A stretch of 64,000 bases of DNA from Erodium maritimum. Lineage: Eukaryota > Streptophyta > Magnoliopsida > Geraniales > Geraniaceae. Under the pieces are notes generated by a model that was not told the DNA's origin, made no database searches, and saw nothing but the letters and a program-made list of their open reading frames with translations. The position numbers were made by a program, and so were the translations under genes. Every line of letters starts with the position of its first letter. Positions within the stretch are counted from its first letter, which is position 1. Where the stretch lies: the NCBI GenBank assembly GCA_963921825.1, contig OY997594.1, positions 28,254,956-28,318,955 of the forward strand. The letters run 5' to 3'. This document shows, in pieces, positions 35,875 through 48,234 of this stretch.

Positions 35875-38496
35875 TGTCACGCCCCAAATCCGGTTATCGC
35901 CCGGACCCAAGGCATGACGGGTAAGAGAAGACAATAAAGCAAAGAAACAATATTAAATCCCAACAATCTCCAGTGAGTACCTCAATCCAAAACTTCAAGT
36001 ACAGTAAAAGTAACCCTCAGGGGGTGTAGTAATAAGTTTTTACAAAACTGTTTTTAAATAAAGGAAATAAACATGAAGTCTCTATGAACCCACACCGAGA
36101 AGCGCCCAAGCTTCTACTCCTCAATCAAGCCTGTAGGCACACAGCAAAACAAAGGGGTGAGCTCACGCTCAGTAGGGAAAACGCATAACAAGGTAGACCT
36201 TAACTCGAACAAGATCAACAATAGAGTTAACAAAGTATAACTTAACAAAACCAGGGTAATAAGTAAACCAATCAATGTCGTGGCACATGAAGTCACCACC
36301 CTCCGATCCACATGATGTGTCCTCTCGGATTCTCCCTCAAATCCAGAGGAGACGCATAACATTGAGGCGACCGGAAACAACCCTTCGGGGCGCTTATCAT
36401 CGGGATTCTCAGAAACGTCTCCAAAGGATTTTATGTCATTGGGAACCCAGGGCCATACTCCCGTAGGAGCTCACACGTGGGCGATTTAATAAATAACCAA
36501 TATAACATCCTACCCCGGACTCCTCAACGGTGTAGGGACTATACCGTATCAATCAGAATCAGATAACAACTCAGGAACACGCTCAATCGAAACACGACGC
36601 GATCCAATTCCAACCACCACCAATCCAATAACACACATAGCTCCCAAATCACCGATTCACCATAGCACACCACACACAAATCACCAAATCAGATCACACC
36701 AATCACCCAATTCCAACTTACCGTTCACTTACCAGTTTCAAACCACCGGAGCATCGATCACCTGATTGCACCGCTCGGTACAACCAGTCATACTCGATAC
36801 CCCCAAAAACCAATCAAGTAAAACAAGTGATCATTCGAACACCATCAACGAGCAAATACGAGTATGATCATAAAGCCTTCAAAATAGCATTCAAGCATGC
36901 AATTCCACTAGTTTCATTAGACTCTTTAGCCTATCTACTAGACAATCAACAATCAAGCATGCGATCCTAACACACAACTAATCCGAGGGCTTTGCCAAGG
37001 CTCCTCTACCAGACAATCATATCCCAAGTATTGAAAGCGAACTATACTAGTGATTGGCATCCTAATCGGTCACCACTAGACACTCCGGTTATTAGCAATT
37101 GAAAGATGATTAAGCTAGTTATTCGCATCCTATATGCATATCTAGGACCTTTTCCAATTTTATTAACCTAGCATGCATACTAGGCATCGTAAACGAGAGG
37201 TTAAGGCTTTCCCTACCTCAAGGGGTTAAGGCTTTCCCTACCTCAAGGTCCTCCTCGTCAACGCTTTGGTGAAGTCCGGTGATCACCACCTCGCTCTTCC
37301 CTCGGGCCTCGGTGTGATCCTTGCTCCTCTAGCTCGATCCCCAAGGTCTTGGACACAAAGAAACACTAATTAGGTTCCACTTAAACAGTAAGAAAGACCC
37401 CCAAAACCCTTCCAAAGTTCAGCTCAAAACCAAGGTGTAAACACTTCGAAAAATCCTCCAAGAGAACCTCACCCTGGTGGGTCACGGACCTGGTCACGGA
37501 TCCGTGACGTTAACCCTCACGGTTATAGTCACGGAGTCGTGACGAGTGCCGTCACGATCTCCCTCACGGAGCCGTGACGTCGCCCGTCACGGGATCCATC
37601 ACGGATCCGTGACGCACCAGGACAGATTCGCCCTTCTTCAACCTCCAACTCCAAAACTCCGAAAAACTACCATCAACCCAGAAAAATACCCTTTCCAACC
37701 CCCAAAACAGTCCAAATCCTCCAATACTCCTCTACCCATGGTAGGAATCAACCCACAAACAAGTTTTCCAATGACTCATCAAATCAAACCCACTTCAAAA
37801 TCTCCAACAACTATTGATTTCTCACCAAAATCCAACAAGGTTCATCATCAACACCATCTCCTATCATTTCTACTCAACCCAACATCATCTAGCCATTTTT
37901 CACCCAAAACCCAAGGAAATAGATGAAGAGGAAAGATGAGTAGAGAGTTCCATTACCTCTAGGATGTGGAGATGAAGAGGATGTTAGTGTTTTTGAGGGT
38001 GGGAGGCTAGAAGATGACTCCACAAGGCCCCTTCTTCTTTGATTCTCCTTCAAGCTTCCATGGGAGCTCTTCTCCCTTTCTTCCTCTCCAAAATTCGGCT
38101 ACAACAATGCAAATAGGAAATGATTTTGCTTCTCCAACACATATAATACCTAAATGTTGCAATGACTTAAAGGCCCTTGAGCTAGAAACCCATGTAGGAG
38201 CTTTTGGGAGGGTAAAAGGGACAATAACTATCCCTTTTTCTCTCATTCAACCAAAATAGGACAAGTGTCCCTCTAGCTCATTTAATTTCCCCATTTAAAT
38301 TCCAGCACTTTTAAAATTGAAGCTTTAGTCGATATAAAGTCTCGTTTTGACCAAAATTGACTTTATGCAATATTATATTCAAATGAAAGGGTTTTCTTCC
38401 CTGAAGCCAACTGTGATAATGGCTACTTCGTTTGAGTTCCGGAGAAGTCCCGAGTGACTTCCGGAGTTACCGGTTCGACCGGAAGCGGGTCTTACA
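35875..38496 (-). mobile_element. Solo LTR E (gypsy family 2)
   Basis: Starts TGTCACGCCCCAAATCCGGT and ends GCGGGTCTTACA, with 5-bp target duplication GGGGG (35870-35874 and 38497-38501). Minus orientation is assigned by analogy with family 1 (TGTAAGACCC as the 5' end). It is 2,622 bp long and carries a 22-bp tandem duplication near 37202-37246, the palindrome cluster at 37470-37615, and the GGTGAGC hairpin motif near 36154. Confidence 0.9.
37470..37615. repeat. Second cluster of TCACGGATCCGTGA palindromes
   Basis: Seven or more exact or near copies of TCACGGA(T/G)(C/T)CGTGA within about 145 bp of LTR E, including one perfect GTCACGGATCCGTGAC near 37495 and GTCACGACT/GGAGCC variants. Confidence 0.9.
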
Positions 38497-39394
38497 GGGG
38501 GAAACAACCAGAGTAGAGACACGACCAAGTCTCTGACCAAACCGGCATGGAGTAGGTGAATGGAGATAATGAAGACACGCAGAAACCAGCGATACAAACT
38601 AATCGAAAAGCTTCTTGGAGGTAGAAGGAGTTGTTAACCTGGTTCAAAAAAGACCCGGCCCAAAAGGCCTAACCCGACCCGGAACAGAAAACCACTCCCA
38701 GCCCACATCAGCACGACCCGGCCCAACCCACTCCAGCACGACCCGACCCGATCCCACCCAGGACAGCCTGACCAGGCCCAACCCAAGACAGGCCCAACCC
38801 TAGACAAGCCCAATCAGCCTGGCCCAGTTGAACCCTACCCGGTTCACGTACAGCCCAGAACAGATCCGTCGCCCTTACGAAAGAACCACAAGACGGAGCA
38901 GAAGAGCAGGACTTCACCGACCGAGCAAGCGTCTCCACCACAAAACGATGCCTGATTGAACACCACCAGTAGCGGAGAAAGGAGCCCAACGCCATCACTC
39001 CTGAATTCCCAGATTCGCGTCCAAATTTGGGAAGCAAAGTTGCTTCAGATATGACCGAACTCCGGTCGCGCTCCGAGCATAACCCTGCAACACGGACCAA
39101 AACCCGTCGACCCAGGTACGGAGGCGAGAGCACCGGTTGCGAGAAGAGCTCCGGACACCAACTGAGAACAAGGGCGTCAACTGGGAACAAGGCTGAAAAG
39201 GAGCAGAAGGAAGAAGGGAAGAAGAAGAAGGAGAAGGATGGAGAGAGGGAAGAGCTCACCACCGATAACAACCAAGACCGAAAAACCTGACGTCGCCGGT
39301 GGTGCGGGAGGCGACAACTAGAATTACAGAGAGGAGCGAGAGATATTGAGTTAACCAGACCACGTCAACGAAGACCCTCATCACCAAATACTCT

Positions 39395-40640
39395 TTCGTA
39401 GTTCAATGTGAATAAGCTCCCAAAAATTAATATAAGAGAGTAAAATGTAGACACATTTTTGTAATATTCTATGAATTTGTTTAGGAAAATGTACAAGCAA
39501 CATGTAATAAAACAATGTCGACCGACACATACGAAGTATTATTGTCGGTTTAGGGATCAGATTAATGTATAAGTCATTGAAAGGATTGGAGAGCATAGTG
39601 AAATGATGCTCTATAAATCATTAAATCATTATAAAGCTGCCTTGTAGATCACTGTTGTAGTGCTTGTCACTATGCTCACATTATTCAAGACAACAACCTC
39701 TTACTTAAAAACAATTAATTATCTCTATCTTGTTGGATTATTGGGGCCTCCCTAAATTAATTAACATAAAATATTATTCTTCGGGTGAAATTAATCAAAT
39801 ATATATGATTTGACACACAAGTTTGAGACTTTTCACTTGTAAGGAATAAGAAGAACCTTATATGCTTAGTTGGGATTATAAATGGACGTGGGGTATGATT
39901 TAAGCCTGATATCCTTTGATTTATAGACTGCATTATGAAAAATTAAACTTTAGTCTTATTGATCTGTCGGCCACATAATGACGAATTAGCTTCTGGGTTT
40001 TGACTCACTTCATTGGCACGTTTAGAATCCATTATTAACTTGTTTAATTTTAATGAAAAAGTCAACACAGTTACCACGTAATTGTATTTAGCATAAAAAG
40101 AAAGATGTTTATAGTTTATCTTTTAGTTACATAGTGCATTTTGAAGTATAAGCTTACATATTTAGTTCGGGAAAATTACACTTTAAATAACAAAATTGAT
40201 TTTCTAGCTACAATACGAATATTCTCATTTTGTGCAAATAAACGATTTTCTTTATACTCTAGCAAGCAATACAATAACCCTCTTCTTTATACTATACATA
40301 TCTTGACTAAAGAGACCACGCAATAAGGTTTATGGATGGAGCAAGTTGAGCATATTAATATTGCTTCGTGACCATAGAATGATTCAGACAAAATTGTGGT
40401 TGGTTGTTTTTTTTTCGGGTCACTTTCTAAGATCTTACATATAGCATCCATATGTACACTCTGGTCACTTTTGTTTTACATCATTTCTTAAGAGGAAAAT
40501 ATTAGTTTAATAACCTTTACTATACACTATTAATACATAAAACACCATAAGAATTGAAAAAGGCTAATTCACACCCAAAAAATCAACCCCTAGGTTTCTT
40601 ACCTAAACTCTCTTGATATATGACACTAAACCTTAGTTTA
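39395..40640. other. AT-rich intergenic DNA
   Basis: No supported features. Confidence 0.5.
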
Positions 40641-40650
40641 AGCCGCCTCT

Positions 40651-42086
40651 ATGATTATAGTTTATGACCCTTCTGTTCCTGTCGTCGACGCGCTCCCTAC
40701 TATTGTTGTTCTTGTCGGTCTGATTTTGTCGCCATCCATACAGTCTTCGCCCTTCAAGACTGTGTCTACAACAAACCCTCCGGTTTCAAATCCTCGACGA
40801 AGGAGGAAACCGAAGCACACCATTCCCACGCCACGGTTGTCTGCAACTCCCTTCATGTCGACCACCCATACTCCTCTTACCACCTCGTCTTTGGCCGTGA
40901 TTCCCTTCTCTGTTGGGGCCTCTCACTCGTTGCCGCAAACAAAGTTGCGTCGAGGACGCCCGGTGAAACCTAGGGTGGTGGTTTCGACCCCACGTACCTC
41001 ATCGCCGCCCACAGATCCACCATCCATGGCTGCTGCTGATTCTCAGTCCACCATCCCCGATACTCCATCGCTTGCCCTTTGTCCCCCACTTTCACGGGAC
41101 CCAGCAAAAGGAAAGGAACCGATGACGGACTCGGTCGTTGATGCTCCTCGGGAGGCACTGGTGGCGGCCCTCCCTCAAACTGCGGCGAAGGCTTTGGGTC
41201 AAGGACGCTGTCTCCCTAATTGGGATAATATCCCTTTGATTCTGGTCTGCCTTACTGTCTCGCAAGGCATGAATCGTGGCCGGACGACTCCCCTATCACT
41301 GGAAGAACCTCCGTCTCCTCCTGCTGCATATGACCTAGACCTACAGGTCTTGTTGGCGGCTCTCCAAGATGGTGTCTCTTCGTATTCCATTGAGGACGAC
41401 GAGGAAATCGACGTAGTTGTCCCTTATTCTCCAGCTAACTCTGTAGTTATCGCCAAGAAATAGTGGGGAATGACGGGGCGATTGTGGTCGGACAAGGCAC
41501 TGCGGAAGGAGACACTCCTGCGAATCATCACCATCGCTTGGGGCCGAACGGCGGATGGCTTGGTCGTTAAGGAACTGGGCCCGGGTCTATTCAAGTTCTA
41601 TTTCCGGACGAAGGAGGCTAGGACTTGGGTTAGGGCCAATGAGCTCTGGTGCTTTGATGGGCGCCCACTGCTATTGAGAGACCTTAGCCCTAATGCTTGG
41701 GATCACCCCGTGTTGGATCACATTCAGTTATGGGTTCATGTTCGAGGCCTGCCTCCTTAGTCCAAACATAGGCGATGGGCCAAACGATTGGGGATACCTT
41801 GGGGACCTGTGTGGACGTGTCGAGCGATCAATGGGGCATGTGTTGGGGAGGTAAAATACGGATGCGATACTTGCCTCTCATTGAACGACCTCTCAAACAA
41901 AGACTGATGTTTCGGTTTAGGGATTTCCCAGACCCTGTCAAGGTTGAGCTCATTTATTCTAAGCTGCCAAGTGTCTGCTACAACTGTGGGCGGATGGGGC
42001 ATATCGTGTGGGATTCCAAGCTGGAGGTCCGAGGTGATATGAAGTTTGGTACCTCTCTATTGGAGTACCAGAAGGGAAATCGGTGA
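40651..42086 (+). pseudogene. LINE ORF1 (DUF4283 and CCHC knuckle), broken
   Basis: Nucleic-acid-binding ORF1 protein of a plant L1-type LINE. A Pro/Ser/Thr-rich N-terminus (40651-41463) runs into a TAG stop at 41461. The DUF4283 core follows at 41470-41760 (GLFKFYFRTKEARTWV, WVHVRGLPP) and ends in another TAG. A shifted frame at 41775-42086 carries ERPLKQRLMFRF and the knuckle CYNCGRMGHIVWDS, whose last Cys is Ser. No endonuclease or reverse transcriptase follows, so this is a 3'-truncated, inactive copy. The start at 40651 is the first Met of the open frame. The real 5' end of the element is not defined. Confidence 0.8.
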
Positions 42087-42499
42087 TTTGTTTGCTGTCG
42101 GGCGTGGATGTTTTCATTGTCGATCGAATTTTGAGTCGTCACTCTTGAATATTCAACAACAACGAGGGTTGAATGCCAGTATTGATTTTTCAACACCGAC
42201 GAACTCAAGACATCGTTGAGGAAAATACTGACTTTCATCAGCGAAGACTCCAAAACGTTGGTAATGAACATTAGACAGTTTTCATTACCGATGACTCTTT
42301 ATTCTATAAGCGAAATAGATCCAGATTCGACAAAATAATATATTCAAATCGTGCACCCAAACGTACATTATTTGCAAAAGAATCTTTAAAGCAAGTACAT
42401 AATCTATACAAATATCTTACAAGCGAAACTTCAAATAAATTGTTCAACAAAAAATAAACATTTCGTGTCCAAATATCATGTGCTTACAACCAAAAACAC
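42087..42499. other. Spacer, nothing recognised
   Basis: No open frame or family recognised. Confidence 0.4.
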
Positions 42500-43760
42500 T
42501 AATAAGTCCAACAAAACCTAAGGGTTATCGGGGGATAAAGGGGCGACCCTGCTGGGCTCCCATCATTTTCATCATTTGTGTGCGTTGGGCCATTATTGCC
42601 TCGTGATTCTTCATTTTCTCATCCATCCTAGTCTTCATCGCGACACAGTCCTTAACTATCCTAGCCTTCATCGCAACATTCATCACCTCCCTCTCCTGAG
42701 CGTGCCTAGCTTATTACCTTGCGATAGTATGGGCGAGCTCATCCACCCTCTCAGAGAAATCAAATGACACATTTGACATAGCAACATCTGTCACGCCCCA
42801 AATCCGGTTTTGACCGGACTCGAGACGTGAGCTTAAAACAATAATTAAATAAAGTCATTGAAATGAAATAAGTTTTAAACATAAAGCTCCGATTTTCATA
42901 AATCCGAATAAAAGAGTCAACATCTCATAAAAACCATCAAAATAAGTGTTTAGTTCAAAATAACAGTACTTTTCTAGACAGCTAAACAAGACTCTCGCTA
43001 GCTCCCAAGCGTCGAGAATCCCGTTAGCACAAGTCCCGCTCAAGACCTGAAAAACAAGTAAGGGGGTGAGCTTTCGCTCAGTAGGAAAAGTAGTTAAGGT
43101 TATGAACATATGTTCACTACCACGAGTAACCGTCCAATTAGGGCATACTAGCAAAGCACAACTATTAACAATGTCCACGGGAAGTTACCAACCACTAATC
43201 CCTCTCACAAGACCATAAACGCACTTAAAACAACGCACACAGCCAATCAGCAAGCATAGAACACACAGCGGAACAAAACACAAACCCCGTACATCGGTTA
43301 CCTACATCACTGAATGCACACAACCTCTTATATCGTACCGGACCACACAACATCGGTCCCGATATCTTCCCGTCATTGAGACTCGAGGTAACATCCTCGA
43401 CCGGTAATACATTCAGTTAGATGTCTTCCCGGCACACAGACTCGGGGCATTACTCACCATACGTACCGGACCGACACACACCTCGGTCGGACGTCGTCCC
43501 GGAAAGGTCCTGAATGACTCCCTGAGTCATCGGTTGACTTTTCCGGCAAAAAGTCAACTTTCGCCGAAAACCTCCGATTCGACCGGGAACGACCGGGGGC
43601 GGTTCTTACAACATCCTTGACCATGGGGACCTTGACCCTCTGTTCAATTCCCGACTGGACTCTTCTTTTAGGGACACCAATCACTATCCCAATCATTTGA
43701 ATCTCCTGGGTATCAAGCTCGGTAACCAATTGGGAGGACAAATCCTTGCACCTGGTCTCT
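42500..43760 (-). pseudogene. Transposon-like coiled-coil fragment split by solo LTR F
   Basis: On the minus strand 43616-43760 encodes RCKDLSSQLVTELDTQEIQ and VIGVPKRRVQSGIEQRVKV. After the solo LTR, 42510-42788 continues with Met-, Lys- and Glu-rich helical sequence (VDELAHTI, MDEKMKNHEAIMAQRTQMMK) and at least one stop. The style resembles the C-terminal part of CACTA (Ptta/En/Spm) accessory proteins, but I cannot confirm the family. It is non-functional. Confidence 0.4.
42789..43610 (-). mobile_element. Solo LTR F (gypsy family 2, short)
   Basis: Starts TGTCACGCCCCAAATCCGGT and ends GGCGGTTCTTACA, with a perfect 5-bp target duplication ACATC (42784-42788 and 43611-43615). At 822 bp it is less than a third of LTR E, with which it shares both ends and the GGTGAGC...GCTCA hairpin near 43064. 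Confidence 0.93.
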
Positions 43761-44446
43761 TGTGTGGAAACTCATGCCGAAAAAAGTTGGTCCCACACAT
43801 TTTCAAACAATATCTGAGATACATGGGAATGAATGTTACAGTTAACAAAAAAAACATTATGTTATATATGAACAAGTTGAATGAAAAACAGAAGATAAAA
43901 ATCATATATGGGGGTGCCAGTTCGGCAAGTACTTATCGGTACTCGGGAACACCTTCAATACAACATCGTTCCACAGAATAAGAGACAGGGTTGTCTTAAA
44001 AAAAAATCTATGCTTCCAAATTTTCTCTAAGATTCAAAGTTACACCTATTTTATTGAATGGTCTCTCTTCACAAAAGATTAGCATTTCTCATCTTGGATC
44101 TATAATCCATCTTCCATTTCAAGATCAAGGAATTTCTCTATGACATTTGATCCTTGGTAATGATCTTTCTTCTTGGTATCTCTATTGATTTTGTTGGATT
44201 TGTGTTTTATAGTTTATACTGTTTTTTTGGTGTTTACTTTCCAACTCTGACTTACTATTGCAGGTGGTTTTGTCTGTGTAATCGTTCACACTTTTCTCTA
44301 ATTGAGGGGTTTATTTTTGTTCCTACCCTTTACTTCAAAGGTTCGAACTAGTAAATTTCTTCTTGCGGATAAAAAATGAAATGGACAACAAAAGAACATT
44401 TGTTTCTTCTCACCATATATACTTCCCAATAGCAATTTTATTTGGG
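43761..44446. other. Spacer, nothing convincing
   Basis: AT-rich. No gene supported. Confidence 0.4.
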
Positions 44447-44936
44447 TTAATTGTTGAAACTTACCCTTATGTATTGGTCACGAACACTATGCTACCCTCC
44501 TTTTCAAAATGATATTTGCGGTACCTTATCTATTGGTCACGCGATTACGTTAGGAAAAATAGACGGTAAAATGCCGTTTTTTCCATTCTGTTAGTCATAT
44601 GACCTCAAGTGTCATATAATGGATGGTAAAATGACTTTTTTTCCCTTAAGTATTTGACCTCTATATATTTTATAAGGAACAACAACGAGGGTGCAATGAT
44701 AACGTTCCTTATAAAATGTATAAAAGTCAAATAATGAAGGAAAAACGTCATTTTACCATCCATTATATGACACTTGAGGTCATATGACTAACAGAATGGA
44801 AAAAACGGCATTTTACCGTCCATTTTTCCTAACGTAATCGCGTGACCAATAGATAAGGTACCATAAATATCATTTTGAAAAGGAGGGTAGCATAGTGTTC
44901 GTGACCAATACATAAGGGTAAGTTTCATCAATTATT
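44447..44936. mobile_element. Long-armed inverted repeat (MITE)
   Basis: Arms of about 220 bp (44447-44665 against 44715-44936) are reverse complements at high identity, from TTGTTGAAACTTACCC at the edge through GTCACGCGATTACGTTAGGA to TATATTTTATAAGGAAC around a loop of about 30 bases. The flanks allow a TA duplication (with ATTG(T/A)TGAAAC as the terminus), but a 3-bp site cannot be excluded, so superfamily is open. No coding. Confidence 0.8.
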
Positions 44937-46259
44937 TTGCACCTCACAAGTCAAATATTCCCTCTTTAATTCCATTACAATTTTTTTCATTATCACTCCC
45001 CAATCTTTATTTTTACGAGATTTTATTAAAGAAGTAGGGTAGCAAGTCCTCAACAACACAATAATTTTTTTTATATAAATAATAGAGTCGATAAAAATTT
45101 ACGTTGTTGTATATCTTTGATACAAGCTTACAGTTCAACAAAATAAACATCTTAGTACAACAAACATGTCAGATAAAAAAAATCAAATGTTTATAGTGAG
45201 ATGGAGTTGACGATTAGGACATGATTTGGATCAACACTATGCGAATAGGCCTTAAAAGTACATACATAACCTTTGTCAAAGGTACATTTATCGTTTTAAG
45301 GTCTTTAAAGATGAGCTAGGCTTAACAGGCGATCTCTTAAAAAAGAGACACATTGTATATGCTTGAAGAACGATGTGAATGATGTAGAAGGATGGTCGAG
45401 GCGGATGGTTGTATTGTTGATGCACTTGCACCCAATCCCGAACTACAACGGAAATTCTCCTATATGCGTAATGGTATACCTTTTAATTAAGGACAATGCC
45501 TCATTTTTCCTTTTTAGCATATTGATTAACTCGATATATTCTACAAATGTGATTCCATCGCCCTCCTTAATGTCACAACACTATCGTTCTTGGTAACGTT
45601 TGAAACATTCATAAATTCTTTTGATACTCACATCCTTGGCCTACACATTAATATTACCGACTGACTGATGTCTTGTTCATCTCCAACATAATTTCTTATT
45701 CTTCTTGATTTTTGCATCAAGTCCAACAATCTTTTAGGACACGTGAATTATCGACCTACAATCTGGATCAAATAAGATTGAGCGATTGAAAGTAAACAAA
45801 AAGCAAGATTTACCTTGACCAAATAGGAGCAACCTAAAAGGCAATGACATAATTGATTGGATAGGTAGATGAACAAATTTATATGTTAAGAGCATGTATA
45901 GTGAGGAACTCACATATGAAAATCATAAGTTGAGAATCATGTGGTGATTGCACTGAATTGTGATGTGAGTCCCTTAAATTGAGCTGTGTTCCACAGTGTG
46001 AGACTCATGTATAAGACTCATGAGTTGCATGGATACTAAATGGATGTTGATTGGATAATTAATTAATATTTTACTGAATTTATTAAATTCTGATTTAAAA
46101 CAGTAAAAACTAAATAAAATTGATAAAATTAATTAATAAAAAAATGAAATTAACTACAATGAAATTAAACTTGAACTTGTAATAAAAAACTAACTAAATG
46201 CCCAATATTATATTTATTAATTAATAAAATAACAAATTAACTAAATAAAAGTAGCATAA
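44937..46259. other. AT-rich intergenic DNA
   Basis: No supported gene. A weak open stretch at 45363-45596 lacks homology I recognise. Confidence 0.4.
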
Positions 46260-47764
46260 TTTTATTTGGAGTTTGTCAATATGAGCTTGGATCTTCTCAC
46301 ATTGTGCGTACATTAAAGACAACATTCTTGCGTGAGTGAGCATCTGCTCCTCGTCGAAGCCTAGCGTGTCCTTGCTCTATAACTTTTTGTATCCGATGTA
46401 GTATTTGTCGAATTTGGTGTCTAGCATAAGAACTTTGTCCGTCTTCTCACACTTTGCTTTTTCCATGTCGGTAATGGCTTGTACTTAGCTTGAAATACCC
46501 TTCCCTTTCATCTTTGTAGCCTTCTGGCCCAATGGGAGGGGGGGGGGGGGGGGTCGGAGGAGGATACCATACTCGGTTGGGACTCACCACCGAGAACTGT
46601 TACATGTTCATCATCGGTGGGAGGACAAGTGGGTGGGGTTGAGCTGTAAGCATCGGCCTTATCCAATCATGGTCGTAGAGCCCCGGTCGTGTCTTCCTCT
46701 ACTCAGAACTTGTATTCGTTTTCCAAAAGGGTGACCCAATGATTGAGTTTGAAATGCTTCGGCTCGTTGCCCTTCATTGGGGCCGCGTACATCCTTTTGG
46801 CCTCCTCTTTGTATTTTTCATCGTTCTATCCGCTTCGATCATCAACCTTTGAGTTTCTGTAAATGGTGATGTACCTCCGCACTCGAGGCGCTTGTCTGTT
46901 CCAATGACTCTTTATGGCTTGCTTGGTAAACTCTTTTAGGTCAAAACGCCTCTCTTTCCAGAACTGTTTGCCAATTGTGCCCCAGAAGGAACTACAATCT
47001 TGGGAGATACCCTTAATGGTGTCTTTTCTTGTTCGTAGCCAGATATATATTAGGAGTGTGTCCACCTCAAGGAGCCACTTGGTTCTTTTATCTACTTTAG
47101 CTTCTTTCGTTGTACCGGGCCGACTATGGACGAATGCGAAGATATCCGGGTCCAGATGTTGTCGTCGACGTGTTGGTGGTGGTATTGATTGACCCCGAGG
47201 TATCTGTAATAGTTTTTTTATCAACAATTTTATTTTTTTATAAACCAAGCCTTTGAAAAAAAGGACAAAGTCAAGGGCAACGCCCTAAGTAAATTACAAT
47301 TTAAAGAGATCCCAAATAGTCCCTAACACTAGGAAATAAGCCTCAAGAACAAAGAGAACATAACAAAGCCTTTGCTTAAGAAGGAAAACAACCCCAAACT
47401 AACTAAACACATGGCTTGAGAAGTAAGAAACCCAACCGGACTTACAAAAGCGAACCCAACCCCATTCCTTGTGGTACAAGTAAACCAAAACTTTACACCA
47501 GTGGAACCAAAAACCATACCCCTATCAAACTCTGGAAATTGAAGCTACCATTATTGTCAAACTATCTCCAAAAATTTGGAAACTAAGACTCTATGAACCA
47601 AAACAGTATCTCATCAGTGTTGTAAAACAGAATCTATCAAGTTCTTCATAAACCAGCACAATGAAACAAATCAACAAAATCAGTGATGCAAGTGATAGAA
47701 GGACTGTAAGGTTGTGGGTTGAAAGGTGGTGGTTGGAATGGGTTGAAATGCATTTAACAACATA

Positions 47765-47817
<53 letters not shown>

Positions 47818-48126
47818 AATGCATTTAAAAACATGTATAATAAAACAAAATGAATTAATGAAATGCATTTAACAACATAAATAATAATAAAATAAATTAA
47901 TGAAATGAAAGACGATGTTGTTGGAATGTACCTAGGTTCTAATGTTGTTGTATTAATGTGGTGAAAGCGGCAGTGTCCCTACCACTAGTAATTGGGTTGA
48001 AAGGTGTGGTCAACATCTCTTGATAGTCGTCTCCTTGTAATGTGTTGACTTGATCAGTCGAACAAAATCTGACGTGTAGTCTTGTTGCTTCGGTGAAGAC
48101 GGTGGTTGATTCGATTCGTCGGACAT
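46260..48126 (-). pseudogene. Harbinger-type Myb/SANT-like ORF1 relic R1
   Basis: Relic of the DNA-binding accessory protein of PIF/Harbinger elements. From an ATG at 48126 (MSDESNQPPSSPKQQ) the frame soon meets a stop. The conserved part lies at 46830-47215: WLLEVDTLLIYIWL, then SFWGTIGKQFWKERR and a degraded SHWNRQ helix, i.e. Trp/Phe-spaced Myb/SANT helices. Frames further on carry FKLNHWVTLLENEYKF (about 46690-46750) typical of the C-terminal half. Between them (47220-47930) lies inserted DNA with an (AAT)n tract. A 16-G run lies at 46538-46553. A TATAAATA box occurs at 48227-48234, about 100 bp upstream of the ATG. Confidence 0.65.
47762..47815. repeat. (AAT)n microsatellite
   Basis: About 17 AAT repeats inside a thrice-repeated GAAATGCATTTAACAACATA context (47748-47905). 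Confidence 0.95.
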
Positions 48127-48234
48127 TGGTGATCGGATTTTTTTAGAGAGAAAGTGGATAATTTGAGAGTGAAAGCTGAGAAAAAATTGAGAGAAGCGTT
48201 TGTGGTTTGATGAATGGGATGAGTGATATTTATA

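Larger units (their letters stand above)
34771..39380 (-). mobile_element. LINE-type retroposon L4 split by a solo LTR
   Basis: Bounded by a 14-bp target duplication TCACCAAATACTCT (34757-34770 and 39381-39394). On the minus strand it ends GCTGATAAAAAG at 34774, an A-rich 3' tail. Removing the solo LTR (35875-38496) and its duplication leaves about 1.98 kb. The minus strand of 38700-39270 has an open, low-complexity, Ser/Gly/Trp-rich frame with no recognised domain, so I treat it as non-coding leader. Homopolymer runs of 12 C and 10 A lie at 35786-35807. Confidence 0.75.

Noticed and set aside
38708..39271. 187-residue minus-strand frame as a gene
   Set aside because: Ser/Gly/Trp low-complexity sequence inside retroposon L4, with no domain. 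Kept only as an observation.
44447..44936. Inverted repeat as a microRNA gene
   Set aside because: Arms are far longer and more perfect than in a microRNA precursor. A MITE is simpler, and no small-RNA evidence can be seen here.
46538..46553. 16-G run as a functional G-quadruplex
   Set aside because: It lies in a decayed ORF1 relic. Polymerase slippage explains it, and nothing nearby suggests a role.
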